Positions 36,701 to 44,447 of a stretch of 64,000 bases of DNA are shown here, piece by piece. The position numbers and the translations under genes were made by a program. Source of the stretch: Anaerosporobacter mobilis DSM 15930 (GTDB lineage Bacteria; Bacillota; Clostridia; Lachnospirales; Lachnospiraceae). Where the stretch lies: positions 124,001-188,000 of the forward strand of contig NZ_FRCP01000005.1 in NCBI RefSeq assembly GCF_900142955.1. The letters are read 5' to 3'. The notes below the pieces were generated by a model. The model was not told the origin of the DNA. It saw only the letters and a program-made list of their open reading frames with translations, and made no database searches. Within the stretch, counting starts at the first letter, position 1. Each line of letters begins with the position of its first letter.

Positions 36701-37316
36701 CTAAAGGTTCTACTTGTTTCTCAATTTCAGCCAAGATATCATTAATACGGCACAGATTCTGTTTTTCTTCATCCAGATTCTTCTCTGCCGTAGCTTTTCT
36801 CTTCTTAAATTTGACTATACCAGCCGCTTCATCGAACAACTCTCTTCGATCTTCTGGCTTTCCACTTAATATCTTATCAATCTGACCCTGTCCGATAATA
36901 GAATATCCTTCTTTACCGATACCCGTGTCTAGAAACAACTCCTGCACATCTTTCAGACGACAATTTGTACCATTAATTAAATATTCACTTTCACCAGAAC
37001 GATATACACGTCTTGCAACCTTAACTTCATCATAATCGATTGCTAATTGATGATCTGAATTATCTAACGTAATTGCTACATAAGCAAAACCTAACGGTTT
37101 TCTAGTCTGTGTACCAGAGAAGATAATATCCTCCATCTTTGCCCCACGAAGCTGCTTTGCACTTTGCTCGCCAAGAACCCAACGAACCGCATCTGCTACG
37201 TTGCTCTTACCACTTCCATTCGGGCCAACAATACCTGTAATACCACCTTTGAATTCAAACACTAATTTATTAGCAAAGGATTTGAATCCCTGTATCTCCA
37301 AACTCTTTAAATACAT
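33741..37316 (-). CDS. smc: Chromosome segregation ATPase SMC
   Basis: 1191 residues, full length. N-terminal ATPase half with GPNGSGKSN, two long coiled coils (about 170-500 and 670-1020), a hinge between them (around GIEGVVADIIKVKKEYETAV to GGSYKNNSNLLSR), and the C-terminal half with LSGGEKALTAISLLFAI and the Walker B CLLDEIEAALDD. With ScpA and ScpB, encoded at 14.7-16.1 kb, it forms condensin. Start at ATG 37316 (MYLKSLEIQGFKSF), the invariant N-terminus. Confidence 0.98.
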   Translation of the reverse strand: MYLKSLEIQGFKSFANKLVFEFKGGITGIVGPNGSGKSNVADAVRWVLGEQSAKQLRGAKMEDIIFSGTQTRKPLGFAYVAITLDNSDHQLAIDYDEVKVARRVYRSGESEYLINGTNCRLKDVQELFLDTGIGKEGYSIIGQGQIDKILSGKPEDRRELFDEAAGIVKFKKRKATAEKNLDEEKQNLCRINDILAEIEKQVEPLEKQAIVAKEYLKYREELKTLDVNMFLIEYERILEEQKNVDEKLQIAAGDLDRSKNSFDQTKEEYEKIEAQIEEFDTALDEKKMDLNNYRLHKEKLEGDIKVYKEQITASEQNREHYQERINAVNKELEDKEAQLKTYYEQKSSLDEKLDSFDDVQGETYTELENIQTEITSITNAIDECNSKIYHYMEENANRKAEIQKYETILEQSSIGKAALNQRILKNKSNESLLEIEWSEKQALAQDIESQLQEIRDKNTDVENKLRDLQNNIKGKEEEYRDLQQKYHQEKSRMDSLKNMTERYEGYGNSIRKIMELKQSNPGIEGVVADIIKVKKEYETAVEIALGGSIQNIVTDNEVTAKSLIDHLKKNKFGRATFLPLTSVSSRGGFKDNNVLKEQGVIGLANSLVEHDKKYDGLVEYLLGRIVVVDTINNAIALAKRYNYSLRIVTVEGELLSPGGSMSGGSYKNNSNLLSRRREIDEIESKVTAISNQMKENATFVETCKKDRENYRNIYESNKTKLQELSLSQNTVKMQMQQIESKKQEIHALYIEIKKESTEIDNQALELKSAVKQLREIQEENQSKSKEAEAMMADYAKQLEEKKLLEKACNDKVASIKLDCSSLEQQNQYVVENIKRVKAEIDKLKDELQEILSKLSQAKQHMDSRVELTNNTKSQLENDEKLIKSLTKDLEEMVAKKEKLSKDHKAFLARREELSNMVNELDKESYRLTGQREKLMEQLDTQVNYMWQEYELTYSIALAKKNEEYDDITQMKKMIQNLKQKIKSLGDVNVNAIEDYKNLLERYELLKTQHDDLIEAEEVLKKIIEELDIEMRKQFNEKFAEIRSQFDLVFKELFGGGKGTLELMEGEDILEAGIRIIAQPPGKKLQNMMQLSGGEKALTAISLLFAIQNLKPSPFCLLDEIEAALDDANVKRYAKYLHKLTTHTQFIVITHRRGTMASADTLYGVTMQEKGVSTLVSVNLIEGELEDKKEQI

Positions 37317-37340
37317 GAAATTGCTTCACCACCCACGTCT

Positions 37341-38045
37341 CTAGTTTCTCTTGATTTTTCTTCTTAACGCTAGTATAGAACGATATGCTGCTTGTTGTTC
37401 TGCTGCTTTTTTCGTTCTTCCAACTCCAACTTCTAACTCTTTTTCTCCTATAAATGCCTTCACTGTGAACTTCTTATTATGGTCAGGACCTTCTTCGGCA
37501 ATAAGTTCATAAATTAAAGGATCTTTATATTCACTCTGTACAATTTCTTGTAAGATAGTCTTGCTATCAAAAAAGAGTTGTTTATTCTCAACATCTGATA
37601 AAATAAATTTATCAATAAACTCTTTTGCACTAGTAAAACCACCATCTAGATATATTGACCCAATTATTGCTTCCATTGCATCGGATAAAATAGATGCACG
37701 GTCTCTACCTCCGGTCGAAGCTTCCCCTTTACCTAATTGAATATACTTTCCAAGGTTGATATCATTAGCGCATAAGGATAGTGTCTGCTCACAAACTATA
37801 CTAGCACGTAACTTGGTTAAATCCCCTTCATGCATCTTATCATTATTCTTATATAGAAACTCACTAGTAACAAGCTCAAGCACTGCATCACCAAGGAACT
37901 CTAATCGCTCATTATTTGCTAATTTATCCAATCTCTTTTCATTAGCAAATGAACTATGTGTAAGAGCTTGACGAAGAAGTTTAATATCATTATATTGATA
38001 ACTTATAACTTCTTCAAATTCATTTAATAATTCATTAATTTTCAT
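37341..38045 (-). CDS. rnc: Ribonuclease III
   Basis: 234 residues. It cuts double-stranded RNA, including rRNA precursors. The catalytic domain has the signature NERLEFLGDAVLELV and the later Asp/Glu pair in SDAMEAIIGSIYLDGG; the C-terminal double-stranded RNA-binding domain runs from about 160 (LQEIVQSEYKDPLIYEL) to the end. The ribosome site is poor. It lies between acpP and smc in the usual Firmicute order. Confidence 0.97.
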   Translation of the reverse strand: MKINELLNEFEEVISYQYNDIKLLRQALTHSSFANEKRLDKLANNERLEFLGDAVLELVTSEFLYKNNDKMHEGDLTKLRASIVCEQTLSLCANDINLGKYIQLGKGEASTGGRDRASILSDAMEAIIGSIYLDGGFTSAKEFIDKFILSDVENKQLFFDSKTILQEIVQSEYKDPLIYELIAEEGPDHNKKFTVKAFIGEKELEVGVGRTKKAAEQQAAYRSILALRRKIKRN

Positions 38046-38105
38046 ATTCTACCATAACCTTTGCTTAGTTTAAGTTTACTTAGTTTTAATTTATATATCA
38101 AACAA

Positions 38106-38142
38106 ACGGCGCCAAATTAAACCTCGTTCAAGTTGGCGCCGT
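38106..38142 (-). terminator. GC-rich hairpin behind acpP
   Basis: ACGGCGCCAA (38106-38115) and TTGGCGCCGT (38133-38142) pair perfectly; the - strand goes on TTGTTTGATA. It may attenuate rather than stop the transcript, since rnc follows 60 bases on with no obvious promoter. Confidence 0.75.
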
Positions 38143-38156
38143 CGACCTACACGATA

Positions 38157-38387
38157 TTAGTTAAGTGCATTCTTGATTTGTTCTACAGCATCACTTACTG
38201 CAACAATATCTTCTGCCGCTTCATTAGCGATTTCTATATCGAATTCTTCCTCAATTCCCATGATAATTTGGAAAATATCCAAAGAGTCTGCTCCTAAATC
38301 ATCTACAAAAGTAGTTTCCATTGTAATCTCATCTGCATCCACATTTAATACTTCACTAATAATTTTTTGTAACTTTTCAAATTCCAT
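38157..38387 (-). CDS. acpP: Acyl carrier protein
   Basis: 76 residues, the standard size. It carries fatty acyl intermediates on a phosphopantetheine attached to Ser35 in DLGADSLDIFQ. The four-helix acidic composition is typical. The GTG three codons upstream is part of the AAAGGTG ribosome site; ATG at 38387 (MEFEKLQKI) is the start. It lies 42 bases behind plsX, and a GC-rich hairpin follows. Confidence 0.98.
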   Translation of the reverse strand: MEFEKLQKIISEVLNVDADEITMETTFVDDLGADSLDIFQIIMGIEEEFDIEIANEAAEDIVAVSDAVEQIKNALN

Positions 38388-38429
38388 AATTATCACCTTT
38401 CTTTTACTTGCTTATATACACAATTTGTG

Positions 38430-39431
38430 CTAAATAATATTTTCTTTAATTTTCTCATTTATGTTCTGCTCATTGAAAGATACACATTGAATGATTGCAT
38501 TCTTGATTTCTGTGTTTTTTGAGCTACCATGAGTCTTTACTACAAGGCCATTAAGACCTAACATAGGTGCACCACCGAATTCTGATGCATCAAACCCTTT
38601 CAGCGTCTTCTTAAGTTCACCTTTGCAAAGAGCCGCTCCTATCTTGCTTTTTGTTGTACTCATCAAACCTTTCTTGATTGTTCCAACTAAAGCCGAACTT
38701 AACCCTTCATATAGCTTAAGTATTACATTACCCACAAAGGCTTCACAAACAATGACATCTGCTGCACCGTATGGTATATCCCTCGCTTCAATGCTTCCAA
38801 CAAAGTTAATATCTTCACAGTTTTTAAGTAGGGGATATGTCTCTTTTACAAGCATATTACCTTTCTCTTCTTCTGAACCAATATTAACAATGGCAACTTT
38901 TGGATTCTTTATGCCCACTATATGTTCCATGTACAAAGAACCCATCTTAGCAAATTGTACTAGATGAGAGGACCTTGCGTCAACATTTGCCCCACAATCA
39001 ACAAGTAAAGAAACTCCCTTAATTGTTGGTATTAATGGTGCTAGTGGTGGGCGATCAACGCCTTTAATTCTACCTACAATTAGTTGTCCGCCTACAAGAA
39101 TTGCTCCCGTACTTCCAGCTGAAATAAATGCGTCTGCATCACCATTTTTAACTAATTTCATAGCTACTACGATAGAAGAATCTTTTTTTCGACGAATAGC
39201 CATTACTGGTGCTTCATCGTTTGTAATAATATCACTTGCATGAACTACTTCAATCTGATCTTTGTTATAAGTATATTGTTGTAGTTCAGAATTTACGATA
39301 TCTTCTCTTCCAACTAAAAAAACTTTTATGTCATTTCTCTCATTAACTGCCTCAACTGCGCCTTTAACAATCTGACCAGGTGCATTATCACCGCCCATTG
39401 CGTCAACTGCAACTCTAATTATGTTTTGCAT
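38430..39431 (-). CDS. plsX: Phosphate acyltransferase PlsX
   Basis: 333 residues. It converts acyl-ACP to acyl-phosphate for phospholipid synthesis. Family segments: VAVDAMGGDNAPGQIV at the N-terminus, SAGSTGAILVGGQ, and FDASEFGGAPMLGLNG near the C-terminus. GGGAGG precedes the ATG. First gene of plsX-acpP-rnc-smc-ftsY. The rpmF and DUF177 genes often found just upstream in Firmicutes are absent here; a TtcA-like gene is there instead. Confidence 0.97.
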   Translation of the reverse strand: MQNIIRVAVDAMGGDNAPGQIVKGAVEAVNERNDIKVFLVGREDIVNSELQQYTYNKDQIEVVHASDIITNDEAPVMAIRRKKDSSIVVAMKLVKNGDADAFISAGSTGAILVGGQLIVGRIKGVDRPPLAPLIPTIKGVSLLVDCGANVDARSSHLVQFAKMGSLYMEHIVGIKNPKVAIVNIGSEEEKGNMLVKETYPLLKNCEDINFVGSIEARDIPYGAADVIVCEAFVGNVILKLYEGLSSALVGTIKKGLMSTTKSKIGAALCKGELKKTLKGFDASEFGGAPMLGLNGLVVKTHGSSKNTEIKNAIIQCVSFNEQNINEKIKENII

Positions 39432-39461
39432 ATTAATTCCTCCCTGTCAGTATCTATACCT

Positions 39462-39490
39462 AATATACTAGAAAAGATTCTATAAATCAA
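39462..39490 (-). promoter_or_regulatory. Promoter of the plsX operon
   Basis: TTGATT, 17 bases, TATATT on the - strand, about 30 bases ahead of plsX. No FapR-like operator is evident. Confidence 0.7.
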
Positions 39491-39539
39491 TAAAAAATTT
39501 TATTAAATTTGCAGTCTTATCAGCCAAAACAACTAAATT

Positions 39540-40289
39540 TTATTTCGATTCGTAGTTATCAAGAAAATGATGGGTAAATCCCTCTTTTTCATAAGAGATC
39601 ATCGTGTCTAAATTAACATTATACATACTTTTGAATATATTCATATCAATGTTTGGATTAATTAGAAGAAGACGCTTAATTAAATCTTTTACATCTGCTC
39701 TCTTTATATAAAGATTATCATCTTCATCACGTTGAAAGCTCTTTGAAAATGCATACTCACATGGGAAGAATCTTAATTCATTCCGCTCAGACCATCTTAG
39801 TATAGCTTCTTCTTTTACTAGATACAATGGCCTTATTACTTCTAACCCTTCATAATTCTGGTTGTGTAGTTTTGGCATCATCGTCCCAACCTGCCCATTA
39901 TATAGGATACCCATTAATATGGTTTCAATTACATTATTAAAATGATGGCATAATGCAATCTTATTGCAACCTAGTTCTTTCACATGCTCCGTCATCACAA
40001 CCGGAATTTCAATGGCTTTTGCATATTCCATTATTTCGAGACAGTTATGCTTATTATATCCTATAGTAGGTACAAAAAATTCAAGCTCAATATCGGTACT
40101 ACCATGTAGCTTAAATTCCTGCATACATTTGGCAAGTAACAAAGAATCTCTATCACCTGTGATACAAACAGCAATCCGATCACCTTCATGAATTAAGTCA
40201 TATTCTTCAATCGCCTCGATAAACTTTCTCCAGATTGATTTTCGATATGTCGTAATAATGGTTCTTTCAATCGCTTTACAACATCCCAT
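39540..40289 (-). CDS. Degenerate TtcA-like PP-loop protein, probably inactive
   Basis: 249 residues, clearly related to TtcA/TtuA-type tRNA thiolases: TTYRKSIWRKFIEAIEEYDL, YNGQVGTMMPKLH, IRPLYLVKEE and THHFLDNYE match that family. The active parts are damaged. The PP-loop SGGKDS reads TGDRDS (44-49). GHHxDDVIET reads CHHFNNVIET (114-123). The CxxC-R-RRG-LY segment that should precede KELGCNKIAL is missing: about 30-35 residues are deleted in frame at residue 100. No stop or frameshift is present, so it is either a pseudogene in decay or a repurposed protein. GGAG sets the start at 40289, not at the upstream TTG. Confidence 0.8.
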   Translation of the reverse strand: MGCCKAIERTIITTYRKSIWRKFIEAIEEYDLIHEGDRIAVCITGDRDSLLLAKCMQEFKLHGSTDIELEFFVPTIGYNKHNCLEIMEYAKAIEIPVVMTEHVKELGCNKIALCHHFNNVIETILMGILYNGQVGTMMPKLHNQNYEGLEVIRPLYLVKEEAILRWSERNELRFFPCEYAFSKSFQRDEDDNLYIKRADVKDLIKRLLLINPNIDMNIFKSMYNVNLDTMISYEKEGFTHHFLDNYESK

Positions 40290-40481
40290 TCTCGTTCTCC
40301 AGTCTGACAAAATCTACTGTATATTTTTCTGTTATATACGTTTAAACACCTCTTTAGAACTCCCTTATACAAATGACTCTTGAAGTTCTTCGCAGCTTTT
40401 TTATGTTACCTTATCCAATATATTTTGTCAACAATAATAATAGGTTTCTCCCCACTAAATCACCAAATACATAAATAAAGA
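40290..40481. other. AT-rich intergenic stretch without a visible gene
   Basis: No ribosome site with a usable frame and no recognisable RNA. It separates the TtcA-like gene from the terminator behind cheR. Confidence 0.5.
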
Positions 40482-40520
40482 AGCTGTTGCAAAATTTATA
40501 TTCGTATTTTGCAATAGCCT
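40482..40520 (-). terminator. Terminator of cheR
   Basis: AGCTGTTGCAAAAT (40482-40495) pairs with ATTTTGCAATAGCCT (40506-40520), with one bulge or wobble; the - strand ends CTTTATTTA. The arm resembles those at 23.98 and 52.72 kb. Confidence 0.8.
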
Positions 40521-40596
40521 CTACTTGCTATCTCTTTATTACTTGTTATACTTTATTACTTGTAATCCGCTTATTACTCGTTGTCTATAATTAATA

Positions 40597-41376
40597 CTAT
40601 ATCTTTTTATAGAAGAAAGATTTATGTGATGTAAAGCCTAACGTTTGTGGCTGGATTATCTGCTCCGTGCTACCTACGAATAAAATACCTTCTCTTTTCA
40701 AAGCGTTATTAAACTTCTTATAGATCTCTATCTTTGCCTCTTCTGTAAAATAAATCAACACATTACGGCATACAATCAAGTCACATGAATCTGGATAGGA
40801 ATCTTTTAATAAATCGTGTTTTCTAAACTCAACACATTTCTTAATCTCATCATTTATTTTATATGATTTATCATTTATTTTAGTAAAGTATTTCGTAACA
40901 AACTCCTGAGGTAATCCTTTCAAACTCTTATCACTATACAGACCACATTGTGCCTTTTCAAGTATTTGTTTATCGATATCGGTCGCTATTATCTTAATTT
41001 GACTTAATGGTAAGAACTTTGATAATAACATTACAAGTGAATATGGTTCATCTCCGGTCGAACAAGCCGCACTCCAAATCTTCAATTTCTTCCCGAACTG
41101 ATTCGTAAGATATGGATAGACTTCTTTCTCTAAGATTTGCCATTGTTCCGGATTACGATAGAATTCTGATACATTAATCGTTAAGTATGTTACAAATTCA
41201 TCATATAATACTTTATCAGTTTTAATTGTATTAACATATGTACTATAAGAATCTATATTATGTTTCGTTATTAACGCATCAATTCTACGTTTCATCTGTC
41301 GTTCTTTATATGAGTTCAAGTCAATCGTAGTCAATTTTAATATCTGATCTTTAAACACTTCATAACTATCTACCAA
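40597..41376 (-). CDS. cheR: CheR-family protein-glutamate methyltransferase
   Basis: 259 residues. CheR methylates glutamates of chemoreceptors with S-adenosylmethionine. A helical N-domain (MKRRIDALITKHNIDSYSTY) precedes the Rossmann methyltransferase domain: the SAM loop IWSAACSTGDEPYSLVMLL, ATDIDKQILEKA, and CDLIVCRNVLIYFTEEAK. AAAGGTGA is eight bases from a TTG at 41376; a GTG at 41388 overlaps that site, so TTG is preferred but uncertain. No chemoreceptor or other che gene is adjacent. Confidence 0.92.
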   Translation of the reverse strand: MVDSYEVFKDQILKLTTIDLNSYKERQMKRRIDALITKHNIDSYSTYVNTIKTDKVLYDEFVTYLTINVSEFYRNPEQWQILEKEVYPYLTNQFGKKLKIWSAACSTGDEPYSLVMLLSKFLPLSQIKIIATDIDKQILEKAQCGLYSDKSLKGLPQEFVTKYFTKINDKSYKINDEIKKCVEFRKHDLLKDSYPDSCDLIVCRNVLIYFTEEAKIEIYKKFNNALKREGILFVGSTEQIIQPQTLGFTSHKSFFYKKI

Positions 41377-41506
41377 TTTTACACTCACCTTTCATTAAAA
41401 TCTTACTGCGATAGTCAACGTAACTTTTCTCCATGTCTAAAGCATTCCTGTGTTTTAAGGCTGTCTATTAAAGTTTGGCTAGAGCCAAGCGACTTGCACA
41501 TACAAC

Positions 41507-41642
41507 ACAGTATAAAAAAAGACTTATTAATTTGTATTTAGACATTACAGAATAGAATGCTTCCATTCTGTAATGCTTTAATCTAAACTACCAATCGGTA
41601 CTTTAATTAACAAATTAAAAAGTCAATCATTTTGAATACTGT
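41507..41642. repeat. Complex intergenic palindrome between ispH-S1 and cheR
   Basis: Nested inverted repeats: ACAGTAT/ATACTGT (41507-41513 with 41636-41642), GACTTATTAATTTGT/ACAAATTAAAAAGTC with one mismatch, TTTAGA/TCTAAA, and a central perfect CATTACAGAAT/ATTCTGTAATG hairpin. It lies 84 bases behind the ispH-S1 stop, so it could act as a terminator, but it is much larger than needed. No reading frame. A TTGGCTAGAGCCAA hairpin lies just to its left at about 41475. Confidence 0.65.
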
Positions 41643-41725
41643 TAAACGAAAATCCGTTGCACTACTGACGAAGTAAGCTTTTCTTAGCTATAGCTAACTA
41701 CCTACTTAGTAGAGTTCATATTGAA

Positions 41726-43648
41726 TTATTCTTCAATACTTTCTTCTTGTTCAGTATCAGCTTCTAAAGCTTTCATGCTTAAACTGATTTTTTTATCATC
41801 GTTGTTGAAATCAACAACTTTAGCTTTAATTTCTTGACCAACTTTTAATACGTCAGCTGGTTTTTCAACGTGTTCTTTAGAGATTTGAGAAACATGAAGT
41901 AATGCATCTACTCCTGCTTCTAATTCTACGAACGCACCGAAATCAGTCATACGAGCAACTTTACCAGTTACTTCAGCACCTACAGCATATTTTTCAGCAG
42001 CACTAATCCATGGATTTGTGTTATCGAATTTTAAGCTAAGTGCAATTTTTTCTCCATCGATTTCTTTGATTAATACTTTTACTGTATCTCCAACTTTGAA
42101 TACTTTCTTAGGATTTTCAACACGTCCCCATGACATTTCAGAGATATGAAGAAGACCATCTGCACCACCTAAATCGATGAATGCACCAAAGTCTGTAACA
42201 TTCTTTACAGTACCTTCTACAGTCATACCTACACTGATTTTTTCAAATAATTCTTTTTGTAATTCTTTTTTCTTAGCAACAAGAAGTTGTTTACGATCAC
42301 CGATAATTCTTCTTCTTCTTGGGTTGAATTCACTAATTACGAATTCAATTTCTTGTCCAGCATATTTTTCTAAGTTCTTTTCATATGAATCAGATACTAA
42401 ACTAGCTGGGATAAAGATTCTTGCTTCATCAATAACTACGCTTAAACCGCCATCTAAAACAGCAGCAACTTTAGCTGTTAATACTTCTTTGTTATTGAAA
42501 GCTTCTTCTAATCTCTTATTACCTTTTTCTGCTGCTAATCTCTTATATGTTAAAAGAACTTGTCCCTCACCATCGTTTACTTTAAGAACTTTAGCTTGCA
42601 TTGTATCCCCTACAGATACTACAGTAGTTAAATCTACATTAGGAGTATTCGTGTATTCGCTTCTAGTAATGATACCGTCTGCTTTGTAACCTATATTTAA
42701 GATAATCTCATCTTCCTTAACATCGATAACTGATCCTTCTACAACCTCTCCGTTGTGTATTGTAACTAATGACTCCTCTAATAATTGTTCAAAACTCATT
42801 TCTGACATAGTCGTATGAACCTCCTTAATAATATTGTTTGGGGTTGAAGCCCCTGCGGTAATACCTACGCTACGAAAAGATTTAAATTGATTTAAATCCA
42901 GGTCACTGAGTGTCTGTATATAGTAAGTATCTTCACATTCTTCTTTACATATTTCATATAACTTCTGAGTGTTAGAACTATTCTTTCCACCAATAACTAT
43001 CATAGCATCGGACTGTGAAGCTAATTCACGTGCCTCTGTCTGACGTTCTTCAGTGGCGTTGCAAATAGTATTTAAAACAAGTATATCATAACCCTTTTTC
43101 GAAATAATTTCAACTAAATCTTTAAATTTCTTGTAACTAAATGTCGTTTGGGCAACAATGCATAACTTTTTTTCAATTTCAAGGTTAAAATTGTTCGCAT
43201 CCTCTATACTTTCTACTACTGTAACTGGCTCCTTGGACCAACCAAGTATTCCAATCACCTCTGGGTGGTTTGGGTTTCCAATAATCACAATATGTCTTCC
43301 CGCCTCTGACTCTTTCGCTACAACTCGATGAATCTTCTTAACGAAAGGACATGTTGCGTCCACTACTGTAAGATTAGATTTTTCAATCTCCTCTTGTACC
43401 TCTTTTGATACACCGTGCGATCTAATTATTATTGTTCCCTTAGTCGAATCATTTAATTCTTCCAGGTTATTAATTACTTTAACACCCTTTTTGTCAAGAT
43501 CATTCACTACTTCTTCATTATGAATAATCGGTCCAAATGTATAGACCGTATCTTGCTTATCAATTTGTTGATACACGGTATCAACAGCTCGTTTTACTCC
43601 AAAGCAAAAGCCTGCGCTTTCAGCTATGTTAACATTATAATCTTTCAC
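41726..43648 (-). CDS. ispH: Bifunctional IspH (HMBPP reductase) / ribosomal protein S1 fusion
   Basis: 640 residues. Residues 1-285 are IspH, the last enzyme of the MEP isoprenoid pathway, with its three [4Fe-4S] cysteines in AGFCFGVKRA, DATCPFVKKIH and NTICNATEERQ. About residues 300-630 are four S1 RNA-binding domains (for example GMTVEGTVKNVTDFGAFIDL and GAEVTGKVARMTDFGAFVEL), ending in an acidic tail. This fusion is known in clostridia. GGAGGAAATA leads to a GTG at 43648 (MKDYNVNIAES); a TTG at 43660 overlaps the ribosome site. It follows cmk by 47 bases, the usual neighbour of IspH/S1. Confidence 0.97.
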   Translation of the reverse strand: MKDYNVNIAESAGFCFGVKRAVDTVYQQIDKQDTVYTFGPIIHNEEVVNDLDKKGVKVINNLEELNDSTKGTIIIRSHGVSKEVQEEIEKSNLTVVDATCPFVKKIHRVVAKESEAGRHIVIIGNPNHPEVIGILGWSKEPVTVVESIEDANNFNLEIEKKLCIVAQTTFSYKKFKDLVEIISKKGYDILVLNTICNATEERQTEARELASQSDAMIVIGGKNSSNTQKLYEICKEECEDTYYIQTLSDLDLNQFKSFRSVGITAGASTPNNIIKEVHTTMSEMSFEQLLEESLVTIHNGEVVEGSVIDVKEDEIILNIGYKADGIITRSEYTNTPNVDLTTVVSVGDTMQAKVLKVNDGEGQVLLTYKRLAAEKGNKRLEEAFNNKEVLTAKVAAVLDGGLSVVIDEARIFIPASLVSDSYEKNLEKYAGQEIEFVISEFNPRRRRIIGDRKQLLVAKKKELQKELFEKISVGMTVEGTVKNVTDFGAFIDLGGADGLLHISEMSWGRVENPKKVFKVGDTVKVLIKEIDGEKIALSLKFDNTNPWISAAEKYAVGAEVTGKVARMTDFGAFVELEAGVDALLHVSQISKEHVEKPADVLKVGQEIKAKVVDFNNDDKKISLSMKALEADTEQEESIEE

Positions 43649-43695
43649 TATTTCCTCCAAGTCTAAAGCGACTTGCCTCTCTAACTATGCCTTAA

Positions 43696-44367
43696 CTAAG
43701 CATTAGATTTCTGATTAAATATCTTAATAATTTCATCAACAACTTCATCAATAGTCATATCAGAACTATCTACTAACGTTGCATCTTCAGCTTGACATAA
43801 TGGGGCGAACTCTCTTGTCATATCCTGATGATCTCTTGCAATAATATCTGTCTCGATTTCTGCAATATCACAACCTACACCTTTTGCTGTTAATTCCACA
43901 TATCTTCTTCTTGCACGTTCACCGGAAGAAGCTGTTAGATAGACTTTAACATCTGCATTCGGTAATACATAAGTTCCAATGTCTCTTCCATCCATAACAA
44001 CGCTTGTTTTGCTTGCAAGCTGTCTTTGTAACTCAACCATCTTCATACGAACATCTTTGTTCTTACTACTGGCAGAAGTCATCATTCCAACTTCTTCTGT
44101 ACGAATAAAACCATTAACATTCTCACCGTTTAGTATAACTTGTTGCTCTCCGTCTACGTATTCGATTGATACATTTACCTCGTTACATGCCTGTGATATC
44201 TTAGCACTTTCATCGGCAGCGATTTGGTTTCTCATTAGATAAAGAGCTACCGCACGATACATTGCTCCGGTATCCACATAGATAAATCCCAATTCTTTTG
44301 CTATTTTCTTAGCGATTGTACTTTTACCAGCTCCTGCTGGTCCATCAATTGCAATACTGTAAACCAT
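43696..44367 (-). CDS. cmk: Cytidylate kinase
   Basis: 223 residues. It phosphorylates CMP/dCMP. The P-loop is DGPAGAGKST (8-17); GFIYVDTGAMYRAVALY and VVMDGRDIGTYVLPNADVK are standard. The frame is open 39 codons further upstream, overlapping the YhiN-like gene, but GGAG eight bases before 44367 and the family N-terminus (MVYSIAIDGP) fix the start. It lies 80 bases behind the YhiN-like gene and ahead of ispH-S1. Confidence 0.97.
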   Translation of the reverse strand: MVYSIAIDGPAGAGKSTIAKKIAKELGFIYVDTGAMYRAVALYLMRNQIAADESAKISQACNEVNVSIEYVDGEQQVILNGENVNGFIRTEEVGMMTSASSKNKDVRMKMVELQRQLASKTSVVMDGRDIGTYVLPNADVKVYLTASSGERARRRYVELTAKGVGCDIAEIETDIIARDHQDMTREFAPLCQAEDATLVDSSDMTIDEVVDEIIKIFNQKSNA

Positions 44368-44447
44368 AAACAAAGCTCCAATCTGTCTGAATTTAGTCAA
44401 AGCAGAAACTATACTCCGAATCCACTTCGCTACAAACCCGTTACGGG

